52,500 nucleotides of DNA from Neocallimastix lanati (nom. inval.). Lineage: Eukaryota; Neocallimastigomycota; Neocallimastigomycetes; Neocallimastigales; Neocallimastigaceae. Each line of letters begins with the position of its first letter. The stretch's first letter is position 1. The notes under the pieces are model-generated. The model saw only the letters and a program-made list of their open reading frames with translations, searched no databases and was not told the DNA's origin. The translations under genes were made by a program, and so were the position numbers. Location of the stretch: NCBI GenBank assembly GCA_016946835.1, contig JACVTC010000007.1, forward strand, positions 105,001 through 157,500, written 5' to 3'. Of the stretch, positions 10,941 through 21,397 are shown in pieces.

Positions 10941-11767
10941 AAAAATTATATTTTATAATATATTAATATTTTATAATGTTAAGAGTCATGAATTTATGGT
11001 TTATAATTATGTCAATTTTATTAATATATTTTATGATAAAGAGTTAATTTTCTAAATTAAATGATTTTTATATTAATACATGTGGCTTTTACATTATTTA
11101 TATTATAATATGTTTCAATATATTAATATATTGGAAGCTTATCTTTCATTCATTTCACATATTCTAACATATAATATAATAATATAATAATATTTTATTA
11201 GATATATTAAATTATATTCATTAATTCATTAATATAAATTAATTATAATTTTTAATTTTTAATTTTTAATAGAATTTTTATGTCCATTTTAATTATTTTA
11301 ATATTTTATATATTTATTTACAGACTAGTTTATTGATGAATTTTTTTTTTATATATATTTTTTAAAAAATTAATATTCATCAATTTACCATTAAATTAAC
11401 ATTCATCAATTTATTATTTATTAACACTTAACACATTGATATATATAATAAAAATTAAAAAAAAAAAAAATACTATTATTTCTACTATATTAAATGATAA
11501 TATTTATAATTGATATTTAAAAGATTAGATATGTTCAATGTAAAATTGATTTTCTTAAATTATCAATTTTATAAATATAAATGTTACTATAATATCACCT
11601 TTTAAAAAAAAAAAAAAAGTAATAAATAATAAAAAAAAAAATAAATAAAATGTAATAATAAAATAATAAATAAAATGCAATATTAAATAATAAATAAATA
11701 AATAAATAAATAAATAATAAATAATTAATTAATAAATAATAAATAAATAAATAATTGTCATACTAAT

Positions 11768-11803
<36 letters not shown>

Positions 11804-12260
11804 ATTATTAATGAGAAAACTTTAAAAATAAATATATCTAATAATAGCAATAACTATAATATTAAAGTAAAATTAATTAAAAATTATAATAATCAAATTA
11901 AATAATAAAATGTTAATATATTAATATTTAAAAAATTTGTTTAAATAGTTAATATTTATTAAAAACAATAAACATTTCTATTTTGTTGATTTATATTTTA
12001 TTTACAAAGTTTCATTATAAATATATAAATTATATATATATTTTATATATTTATATTTTAAAATTAGAATTTTTAAATTATAAAAACTTTTTAAAATCTA
12101 TTTTATTGATTTATATATTATATTATTATATATTATTATATATTATTATATATTATTATTTACAAATACATATATATATAAATAGATAGATTTTTTTTTT
12201 TTTAATATTATTAGTATTATTTTATTTTATTTTATTTTTTTTTTTTTAAGGAAAAATTAT
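10835..12260. other. AT-rich spacer between the relic and the ankyrin gene
   Basis: It contains poly(A) tracts at about 10901-10938 and 11769-11800 and an AAAT/ATAA block at 11640-11757. The open frame at 11983-12189 is a Tyr/Ile-rich translation of TA repeats and is not a gene. The end near 12200-12250, adjacent to the ankyrin gene stop, is T-rich and probably holds its 3' untranslated region. I see nothing else in it. Confidence 0.7.
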
Positions 12261-15200
12261 TTATTTATTTCTTAATTTGTTTTTTCTCGCTTGTAGAAAT
12301 TCTCTCGCTATATCCACATTATTATTTAATATGGCTATTTTCATGGGATTAATATTCTTGAATTTAAATTCGATATCCGCTTGATATTTAATTAATAATT
12401 TAACGAGTTCAACATTATTTTGTTCTACAGCATAAATTAAGGGGATTTTCCCTTCATGGTTGATATGATTGATTTCCGCTCCACAGGATAAAAGACATTC
12501 AATTAATTCCATATTAAAGCTATTTTCTACTGAATTTTTCACAATATATAGTAGTGGGGTATCGCCATTGGCATCCGGTACATCAATATTAATTTTTTTG
12601 GCCTTAGAAAGAATTTTTATTCCTTCAATATTACGGTATTTTAATAAATAGTTGAAGAGTGATAAATTGTCAGGCGGATAACTCTTATGGCCATCGATTT
12701 TTGGTAGCAATAATTCAAGAAGTTCGTTATTTTCTTTTGATGGATTTTTTAATAAATAGGAAATTGGCGTTTCCCCTTGATCATTGGGTTGTTCAATATC
12801 TATATCATAATTCAATAAATATTTTGCACTTTTATATTTTCCTTTAATAAGGCATAGCAGGAAGGGAGAGGTACCATCACTACAGGGTTCATTGACATCA
12901 AAGCCTGAATTTATAAGTAATTCAATTAATTCAATATTTTCATATAAACAAGGATAATGAATTTCTTCATACATATTCAATTCTTCATTCTCTCCAATTA
13001 TTACACTATCAATCATATTTAATTGATTATCACATAGATCATTTTCATTCTCTATTTCATAATTATTAACATTATTATTTTCCGGATTATTTTCTTGTTC
13101 ACTTTCTTGATTATTTTCTTGATTATTTTCTTGATTATTTTCTTGATTATTTTCTTGATTATTTTCTTGATTATTTTCTTGATTATTTTCTTGATTATTT
13201 TCTTGATTATTTTCTTGATTATTTTCTTGATTATTTTCTTGATTATTTTCTTGATTACTATCATTATTATTCTTATCATAACTAATTTCATCGATAGAAA
13301 TTGAATTATCCTCATTTTCACCCTCATCTTCTTCAATATATCCTTCTTTATAATCTATTGAAATATATTCTTCATCATCTTCATCTTCATCTTCATCTAT
13401 ATCTTCATTTTCTTCTTTATTATATTTTTTATTAAGATGAATTGATATATTATCATTACTATCATCATCATCATCTTCATCATCATCATCATCTTCTTCT
13501 TCATTATATTTTTCATTAAGATGTAAGGCTTCACCTCCTTCTTCATCTATTTCATCAGCATTTTCATCAATAGGAACTAAAACGTCATCATTATCATTAT
13601 CATCATCTTCTTCTTCATCTTCTTCTTCTTCTTCATTATAATTAAAAGTAATATTTGACCTATCACTACTATGATCATGAAATGAAATTAGTAAGCTCCG
13701 TTCATTATCATGACTTCCTTTATAAATATTTCTTCCAGTACTAAAGTAACTAGAAATATCAAATTTTTCTATAATGGATGGTTTTATTGCTTTTGGTCTT
13801 ACCTTAATTAATTTACGCATTCTTGATTTTTTATGACTTTTGTCATAAATAAATTTATGATTATTATTATTATTATTATTATCATTGTCATCATCATCAT
13901 CATCATAAATGTCATCATCAATAAATATATTATCATATTTATCACTATCAATATCACTATCATTATCTTCTTCCTCTTCTTCTGTAGAACCGAAAGTATC
14001 TCCATCATTATCGATGTCATCTGTATCATTGTTTTTATTATATTTTTGAATGATTTTTTTTATTATTGGATATTGAAATTTATTTTTTGAGGTAATTATT
14101 TCACTATAGATAGAGGAATAGTTTTGATTTAATAATTCTTTCAAATCTTCATTTTCTCGTTCATCAGTTTCATAGGTATCAATGAACTGATATAATAATA
14201 ATTCAATTATATCATTGTATTTTTTATTTTTTAGGATATTGGAATAAATTAAGGAAATATTTTTTTTATTATTCAGTTCGTGAATATCTATCTTTTTACT
14301 TTCTAATAATAATTTGAAATGCATAATATTTTTGCTTTCAAGAGCATAGGTGATAAAGGATTTCTGATTTTCATCTTCTTCATGGATTACATTGCCATAG
14401 CGATTTATAATAACTTTTGATAAATCAATTAAATCCTTTTTAATGGAAAAAATCAATGGAGTTGATATAAATGATACTTGATTTTTACTTGAAATATAAA
14501 ATCCATTTTTTAGGATAGTGTCAATAAAGGATTCATTAGTAATAATTTTATCAATTAAAAGTTCCTTAAATTTATCCCATACAATATTAGCTTTATTATT
14601 AATTAAGATGGTGTAAACCATTTTATTTTTGATTTCATTTTTCAAAAGGTAAACTAAAGGAGTTTCATTATTATTATTCGAAAGATTACATTCTAATTTA
14701 TATTGTTCGGATTGCAAACTTTTAATACAATTAAAATTATTATTTTTAATGGCAACCATCAAAGGAGTATCACCACTACTGTCTTTAGCATTTATATTTT
14801 CTTGGGTAATCAATTTTGGTATACATTTGAAATTATTGAATTGGCAAGCTATATGTAAGGCACTCGATTTATGATTATCAACTAAATTCTTATTGGGATT
14901 ATATTTCAATAATAAATTTAAAATTTTTAAATCATTTTCACCATACTGAGCGGCATACATTAGCAATGTTTTCGATTGATTATTTTTAAAATTTAATAAG
15001 TACGAATGACTTTCCAAAATATTTTTGACATTTTTAAATTTTTTTCTTTTAATATTATCAAATAATTGGCTAAACGCATTTTTTCTGTCGTTTTCTTCAT
15101 TTTCCTTTTGTTTTAATAAATTTTTAACTTTTCTAACATATAATATCTTATTGTCCCTAATGGCTACCGAAAATAAATTTTTACAAAATAGTGATTGAAC

Positions 15201-16283
15201 AAATCCTTTATAACCATAGTATGATAGAATAAGTTTTAAAATTTTTAGATCCGTATCCGCAAAAGCAATTCGGGTATATGTTACTTCATTTAAATCTTCA
15301 AATTTTAAAAATTTTAATTCTTTTTGAATTATACTTTCAAAATCAACTTCTGACACCCCTCTATGTTCTCTTCCATATTTTATCATTTGAATTATAGTTT
15401 TATTGTTAATTATTGAATAATAATTGATTATAAATTTTAAAAGTTCAAAATATTTTTCTTTAATAATTTCTTGATTAATACGTACTTCATATGATTTTTC
15501 TTTAATAATTTCTTGAATAATACCTAAAGATAAACGCATTATTAAAATTTCCAATGGAGAATTTCCTAAATAAAAATTATCACTAAAAATATCAGGACCT
15601 TTATAATTTATATCACTTCCATGAGTAATCAAAAATTTTATATTTTCAATGTTAACATAAAAATCATTTTCAGCTATATTGTAATATAGAAGGGTTTCTA
15701 ATGTATTTTGTTCAGTCTTAAATGGTTCATTTATATCAAAACCATATTTTAAAAATAATTCAAATTCCTCTAATTTATTTTGTTTTAACAATCTCAATAA
15801 TATTATCGGATATATATTTTTATAATTTGGATTCTGGTGATGCTTTTTTAAAAAAAACTCAATAACATCAATTGAAAAATTTAAAGATACGCATTTATAT
15901 ATTATATAGAAATCATTATCATAATATTTATATATTTTTTCAAGTTTTTCAAGGTTTTTTTTAATATTATCTAAGGTTTTTAATTTTTTTATTTCCTTTA
16001 GAACACTGCGTCTAATATATATTACCAATAAAAATGTTTTTTTATATGTAAATTAATATTTTTATATGATTTTTTATTTTTATTTTTTTTTAACTATTAT
16101 TATTGTTATTTTTATCATCTAATTCAATTAATTCAAAATAAAAATAATAATAATAATAATATATAATTAAATAAATAGCATATTTAAATATATATATATA
16201 TATATATATGAAAATTACTCTTCAGGAGAAGCATTTTTATCAATATAATTATCAATGGATTTTAAAGATTCAGAAATGGTCAT
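12261..16283 (-). CDS. Ankyrin-repeat protein with acidic, QENN-repeat middle (2 exons)
   Basis: The long open frame 12261-16028 has no ATG at its head. A better start is a small upstream exon at 16219-16283 reading MTISESLKSIDNYIDKNASPE, which ends at GA|GTAATT. The acceptor ATATTAG at 16012-16018 opens exon 2 at 16011, and the frames join as E-R-S-V-L-K, giving about 1,271 residues. N-terminal ankyrin-type repeats cover about 70-600 (for example DNHKSSALHIACQ and DSSGDTPLMVAI). Residues about 680-1000 are acidic and low in complexity, with poly-Asp, poly-Asn and 12-13 copies of QENN. C-terminal ankyrins follow (SDGTSPFLLCLIKG, ANGDTPLLYIVKN, HEGKIPLIYAVEQN), ending at RNK-stop. No signal peptide or membrane segment is seen. 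Ankyrin arrays bind other proteins; partners are unknown. Large ankyrin families are common in these fungi. The repeat tract is probably length-variable. Confidence 0.88.
13105..13258. repeat. 12-bp in-frame minisatellite encoding (QENN)n
   Basis: Twelve to thirteen near-perfect copies of ATTATTTTCTTG (minus strand CAAGAAAATAAT) lie inside the ankyrin gene. The unit is four codons, so gain or loss keeps the frame. Open frames in other frames of this tract (13052-13336 minus, 13095-13304 plus) are shadows. Confidence 0.97.
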
Positions 16284-16924
16284 TTCTTTTTTTTTATATA
16301 TACATGTTTTTGTATAGGTATACTAAAAGAAATACTATTTTAATATTATGAAAAAACAAATATAAACATTAAAATTAACTTTCTTTTAAAAAAAAAATAA
16401 TAATAATAAAATAAATATTATTGTTTACATTCAACTTTTTATTTTATTTTATTTTTATAAAAAAAAAAAAAAAGAGTTAATAAAGTGATAAAAAAAAAAA
16501 TTTTTTTTTTTTTTCAATGATTTTATGTCCAATTTAATAATTTTTTTATTAATTTTTATAATTTTAAAAATAATAATAATAAAAATAAAAATTGTAAATT
16601 AAATAATTAAAAATAACTATTTATAAAATTTTAAACTAAAATAATAATTGTCGGAGTGTTGTTAGTATAAGCATAAGCATTAATATATATATAAATCATA
16701 TAAATGTAAAAAAATAAAATAAAAAATATTAATGAGGGATATAAAAAAATGATTATTAAGGAATAATCATTATAATAAAAAAAATTATAAACTGAATTAA
16801 TAAAATTAGTAATAACTAATAAAAAAAATTAAAAAGTACAACAAATCACTCCAAACTTTTTGGTGGAGAATACTGACAATAGTTCTATACTTTAAGGAAA
16901 GATTTATGAAAATATATATATATA

Positions 16925-16955
<31 letters not shown>

Positions 16956-17053
16956 TAAATTAATAAATATAATAAAAAAAAAATATAATAAAATAAAAAT
17001 TATCCAAAAGAAAAGCATCATTCATCTACTAATTGAAATCAAGAATATCAGAC
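16284..17053. other. Spacer with candidate 230-bp LTR
   Basis: This is AT-rich DNA upstream of the ankyrin gene, presumably including its promoter. It holds a candidate LTR (separate entry) and a TA run near 16934-16957. The open frames at 16806-17021 and 16906-17109 are mostly translated repeats. No other gene is seen. Confidence 0.6.
16649..16878 (+). repeat. Candidate 5' LTR of Ty3/gypsy element B
   Basis: A 230-bp segment starts TGTCGGAGTGTTG and ends GAATACTGACA, so it has TG...CA ends with the inverted tips TGTC/GACA. It lies 175 bp upstream of a gag-like fragment in the same orientation. No second copy was found downstream of element B, whose 3' end is rearranged, so the call rests on the termini and context only. 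Confidence 0.45.
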
Positions 17054-17200
17054 ATGAAGATAAAAAGGGAACTTCCATACTTAGAAGATTATGGAAAAAA
17101 TATATTTGATTGGATCGACGATTTAAAAGAAATTCTGATTCTCTATGATGTTACAGAACCCAAGATTTTGGCTTCCGGAGAAGATGATATTAAGGTATAA
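17054..17200 (+). pseudogene. gag fragment of Ty3/gypsy element B
   Basis: An ATG opens a 48-codon frame reading KRELPYLEDYGKNIFDWIDD, then KEILILYDVTEPKI, and stopping at TAA. The pattern (aromatic and acidic residues, a 'FDWI..F/LKEILILYDVT' capsid-like helix) looks like the N-terminal capsid region of gypsy gag proteins. Codon use is much less AT-biased than the flanks. The rest of gag, protease and reverse transcriptase is absent here; 380 bp of AT-rich filler follows before the RNase H domain. Confidence 0.55.
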
Positions 17201-17582
17201 CAGAATCAATAATTATATAATTATTTTATTATTTTTAAAATTTAATATTTAGTTAAATTTTTCAATAAAACTTTAAAATAAAAAATTAATGGGACGAAAT
17301 GCTCAAATAAGTAAAATTTTATATTACTTTTATTTATTTATTTTTTTTTTACTTTTTTTATTTAAAAAGAATTCATTATTTATATACTTTTACATAAAAT
17401 TAAAATTTCTATTTAATTTAATATACATGTTGATTTTTAATTTTTTACTATAGATAATTATTTCAATTAAAAATATAAACTAACATAATAACTTAATTAT
17501 TTTAATTTTAATATCATTATTTAATTTTAATTTCAAAATTTATTAATTTGACTCCGAAAATAATAAATTTTAAATAAAGTAT

Positions 17583-18034
17583 TCATTATAAGGACCGACG
17601 CATCGTGTAAAGGAATTGGAGGAACTATAATGCAAAAAGATGGAAATGGAATGGAAAAACAGATCCACTATGTCAATAGAACACTCAAGAAAGTCGAAAC
17701 CAATTATAGTGTTACTGACTTGGATGGAACTGCAACCCTATACTGTGTAAAGAAGTGTAAAAATTACATTTTAGGAAATCACTTAGAGACTACCTTAGTA
17801 ACCGATCATAAACCCTTAATAGAAATCTGCAATAATATGGAGCTTTCTAATAATCGCCATTCAAAGTGGGTAACTCTGCTAACTACACTCAAGGTTAAGA
17901 TTCTTTTTGAGGAGGAAAGGAAAAATGTTATTACCGATGCTCTATCTAGAATGGAAGAAAGGAAGGAAGTCGAAGAATTAGATAGTAAAGACAATGAAGT
18001 GGTGCTACTCTCAAAGGAAAGAAGATTTCATTAA
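17583..18034 (+). pseudogene. RNase H domain of Ty3/gypsy element B
   Basis: An open frame enters without a start at about 17583 (FIIRTDASCKGIGG) and ends at TAA near 18032. The family RNase H pattern is clear: TDAS (first Asp), then Q-rich ...HYVNRTLKKVETNYSVTDLDG, then TDHKPL and VITDALSRM. The position after TDL, usually Glu in this type of protein (TDLEGTA), is Asp here. The open part lacks the preceding reverse transcriptase, which instead lies inverted at 19090-19736. It is a relic. Confidence 0.85.
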
Positions 18035-19125
18035 TCAAAGAATTGTAGTGTTAGATGGAAAAAAATATTATAAACATGATGGTAGACTTAGGAAGATAGT
18101 TGATCACCAAAAAGAGAAGTTTCAACTAATAGAAGCGGGGCATTCGGTGGGATATGAGGGAATCTAAAAAACTTACCACAAGTCGAAACCTAATTACTAT
18201 TGGAAGGGAATGAATAAGGAAATCCAAATGTACATCAAATGTTGCCCAAAATGTCAAAAGTATAAGGGCAAGAAACAAAAGAAAAACGTAGAAAATCTAC
18301 CAAATAAACCAGATTACCTTTCTAGAGGGTTGGATTGGATCTTGTGGGACTGCTACTGAGATCAAAAGAAGGAAATAGATTTATAATAGTTTTAGTGGAC
18401 TACCTAACCAAGTGGGTAGAAGTGGAACCACTAAAAGAAACGAGCTCTAATGAAGTGATTAAGTTTTTAAAGAAGGTTTTCGAGCGTTTTGGTACTCCAG
18501 AAGTGTTAATAATTGACAATTTCCCACAATTCTATGCTGACAAAACAAAAGGGTTTCTCGACTTCCCCAATGTCTATGTAAACTACACAACATCTTTCCA
18601 CCTTTCAATTAACGGTGAAATTGAGTACAGAAGCAAAGAAATTGTTAAGTATCTTAAACTCTTGGAAAACCAAGAAGAAGAATGGAATGAACTATTACCA
18701 AGTGCTTTGTGGGTGCTGAGAACATATAAAAACGAAAAGACAAAATTCAGTAACTTCGAATTGTTATATGGAAAACAGGATTCACAACCTTTGGAACTAA
18801 TGTTATATAATGAAAGGAGAAATGAATACAAAAAAGAAGAAGAATATTGGCTGCAAAAGTTTATACAAAATCATAAATGAATATGAGAAACGTTCTACAA
18901 TATTGAAACAGCAAATAAGCTTTGGAGTGATAGACGTAAATAAATTCGAAGAATGCATGCCGAATATAAGCCTGGAGATCTGGTATTAATTAAAGTCTTT
19001 AATAGAAGGAAAATGGTTCCATATTTTACTGGACCATTAAAAATAGTAAAAAAGGAACTTAATACCATTACAGTTTGTGATTCAGTTTTAGGAGAAGATG
19101 TCTTTAGTGGAAAAAATGTGGACTA
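18035..19125 (+). pseudogene. Integrase domain of Ty3/gypsy element B, broken
   Basis: It continues from the RNase H relic in a shifted frame. The zinc-binding HHCC region reads EAGHSVGYEGI-stop-KTYHKSK and later CCPKCQKYK. The core is at 18335-18880: MDLVGLL (first Asp), LIIDNFPQF (second Asp), and NGEIEYRSKEI in place of the usual NG.(A)ER (Glu). The normally conserved HP.TNG reads HLSING, so the site is altered. The C-terminal GPY/F-like part, KPGDLVLIK ... YFTGPLKIV, is at about 18960-19125 in another frame. There are at least three frame changes and stops, so it is non-functional. Confidence 0.85.
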
Positions 19126-19736
19126 ACAGCTCCACTTCCTTTTGAAAGAAGGGAAATTTCTCCAAATTCAATTTAAGCCCATTATCTTTAAGAATTGTGA
19201 AAATCTTTATATTGATCCTCAACGTGTTGTTTATATGAAGGAGAGAAAACTATCAAGTCATCTATATAAACAAAAACACATCTACTAATTAATTTAAAAA
19301 AATTCTGTTCATCTCTCTCTGGAAAGTGGCGGGGTCGTTGCACAACCCGAACGGCATAACTTTGAAGTTATAGTTTCTATATAGAGTCATATAGCATGTT
19401 ATATCCGGGTCTTTCGGGTACATCGGTAATTGGTAGTAACCTGAGAAGAAATCTATTGTAGATAAAACCTGATTTTTTCCAACCTAGCTCAAAATATCGT
19501 CAATGAGAGGTAATGGATAGGCATCTTTCTCTGTTAAGTCATTTATCCTTCAGTAGTCTACTCACATCCTATATTGACCGTTTTCCTTTAAAACTAGAAT
19601 TACAGGTGAAAACCAAGGAAAATGCGAGGATTCTATCAGTCTGTTATTTATTAATTTCTCTAATTCCTTCTTTAACACATGAGCCTGTACCTTCGACATC
19701 CGATAAGTCCTCTGTTTAACCAGAGGATTTATCGGA
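19090..19736 (-). pseudogene. Reverse transcriptase of a gypsy element, inverted
   Basis: On the minus strand the reading runs from QRTYRMSKVQAHVLKKEL at the head (about 19725) through a palm with VILVLKENGQYRM, DAYPLPLIDDI, STIDFFSGYYQL, MPFGLCNDPATFQ and VYIDDLIVFS (catalytic DD), to a connection region LKDNGLKLNLEKF at about 19150. Stops occur after QYRM and VDY and elsewhere. It belongs to the same type of element as the RNase H-integrase at 17583-19125, but on the opposite strand. So the normal order RT-RH-IN has been turned into RH-IN followed by inverted RT. Confidence 0.85.
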
Positions 19737-19743
19737 TGTCGAA
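19690..19743. repeat. Palindrome at head-to-head junction, 24-bp arms
   Basis: The arms are 19690-19713 and 19720-19743 with a 6-bp centre TTTAAC and one mismatch. Each arm, read outward from the centre, encodes QR(T/I)YRMSK, the start of the gypsy reverse-transcriptase region. It marks the point where minus-strand RT meets a plus-strand copy of the same coding sequence. The plus-strand copy fades within about 30 bp. Confidence 0.92.
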
Positions 19744-19839
19744 GAAAGAATTATTAAACCGATAGCTTTTAAGGAAATAAGGAATAAACATACATTTAAG
19801 TGATAATACAAAAAAAAAATTTTATTTTTTGGTATTCAA

Positions 19840-20623
19840 ATTGGAAGAACTAAACATTATTTTTCAAAAACTCAAACTTTAATGATGCCGCAAAAATCTA
19901 TATGTTCATTAGAGGTTTACATCCAAAAATGAGTGAACATTTAGCTTTAGTTAATCCAAACACAATGATTTAAATTCTTTGTTCAGAGATATCGTTATTA
20001 TAGAAAGTTTAACAAAAAGAAACGATATCAAGGAATACTACTTGACGCATCAAGATAGGAGAAATTATAATAGTGATGATCTTAACTTTATTCATCCCGA
20101 ATCTGCTAGAATTAACAAATTCATACTTAATCTCATTGAGAAGCCCTTTGAAGTCGCTGGTCTTGGCTACAGAACCTCTAACGTCAACAAGGAAACTGAA
20201 AAATGCATCTTACGCCTTAGAAATTATTTTGAAGTAATAAAATTGTATTCCCTCCGTATTCCTAATGTTGATATTATTTTAGGACTCCTTTGGATCGAAA
20301 AGCATTGTCCAATAAACTATCATGATTCAAGAAAAATTGCTTTCAGCTCTGGATTCTGCGCTAGACACTGTAACGTTGGAAAAAGGAATAGAAATAATAA
20401 GAAAAAACTATTCAAATTTTCTATTAAATCCAAAGAACCAATTAAAGAACCCAAAAACGATATGAATGAAAATTATAACAACAAACGTAAGTATTCCTTT
20501 GACGATGAATCTGACTCCGATTGTATTGAAGAAATTACAATTAGAGGTCGCCGTACTTATGTAAAAACTTGTTGTGAATCATCCGAAAACAAAGGTGAAA
20601 CTAACAATTTTATTATTAATTAT
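19840..20623 (+). pseudogene. gag-protease region of chromovirus-type Ty3/gypsy element A, 5'-truncated
   Basis: Capsid-like reading starts at about 19866 (NDAAKIYMFIRGLHPKMSEH) and is broken at about 19970 by what looks like a one-base deletion. The frame then runs open from 19979 (MFRDIVIIESLTKRND). The nucleocapsid CCHC knuckle and the protease DSG motif expected next are missing, apparently deleted between RRNYNSDD and NFIHPESARIN. The distal protease motif NVDIILGLLWIEKHCP remains. A basic and acidic linker (SDSDCIEEI) follows until a solo LTR interrupts the frame at 20624. Its 5' LTR was not found. Confidence 0.8.
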
Positions 20624-21392
20624 TGTAAAGATTTAATAAAATCTTTAATAATTAATTATTACATAATTAATTAATGTAATAAAATTACATAAATTTATGA
20701 TTTACGTATATGAAAATTAATTATAAATTTATGTAAACTTTTCATAAAGGAAAAATTATTATTTAAATAATTTTGGATAATAACTTTAATCTAAATAATT
20801 TATTTATGTTAGTTAATTTAGTTTAGTTTATTTAAAATAGTTATTCTATTTAACTTAGTTAATTTAGTTTAGTTAGTTTAAAATACTTTAAAATTAATTT
20901 CGGAATAGTTTTAAATAGTTAAAATTAGTTTAAATAGTTTATAAAAATAGTTTTGAATTGTAAATATATAAACATTAGTATTAATAATATTTATATAATA
21001 AATATATAATAAATGAGTTGTTATTGAATTTAATTATTATTGTAAATAAGTTGAAAGTTTATTAAATTAATTATTGTTTAGTTTAGTTAATTATTATTTA
21101 ATAAAATTATTAATAAATATTTAGTTTATAAATAAATAGTAATATATGTAAAATAGATAGAAATAATATATTATAATGTAATAATGAAAAAATATAAATA
21201 CATGTAAATTTCTATAATTAAATCAATGTATTAGTTATTGACTATATGATAGTTAATAACAAAAAAGAGATTTAATTTTTTTTAATTAATAAAGATTATT
21301 TTATTTAAAAAAACGAATTTTTATTACGTGTTTTTTTTATTTTGGTGTTAAAATTTGTTATTTGTAATCTGTTTCTGATAGAACTCTTTACA
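20624..21392 (+). mobile_element. Solo LTR (769 bp) nested in gag-pol of element A, TSD attat
   Basis: The segment starts TGTAAAGATTTAATAAAATC and ends GAACTCTTTACA, with inverted tips TGTAAAGA/TCTTTACA. It is flanked by a perfect 5-bp direct repeat ATTAT (20619-20623 and 21393-21397), the expected target duplication. It matches the 3' LTR of element A at 24624-25370 along most of its length. The reading frame before it and after it is the same once the LTR and one ATTAT are disregarded, so it landed in an open gag-pol frame. No internal sequence accompanies it, so it is a solo LTR left by LTR-LTR recombination. Confidence 0.93.
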
Positions 21393-21397
21393 ATTAT

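Noticed and set aside
13052-13336. Open frames of (IIKK)n and (IFLI)n on both strands
   Set aside because: They are shadows of the QENN repeat in the ankyrin gene.
13808-14090. Met/Ile-rich open frames on both strands
   Set aside because: They are shadows of the Asp/Asn-rich coding repeats of the ankyrin gene.
19513-19719. 68-codon plus-strand open frame
   Set aside because: It is antisense to the inverted reverse transcriptase, whose motifs are clear on the minus strand.
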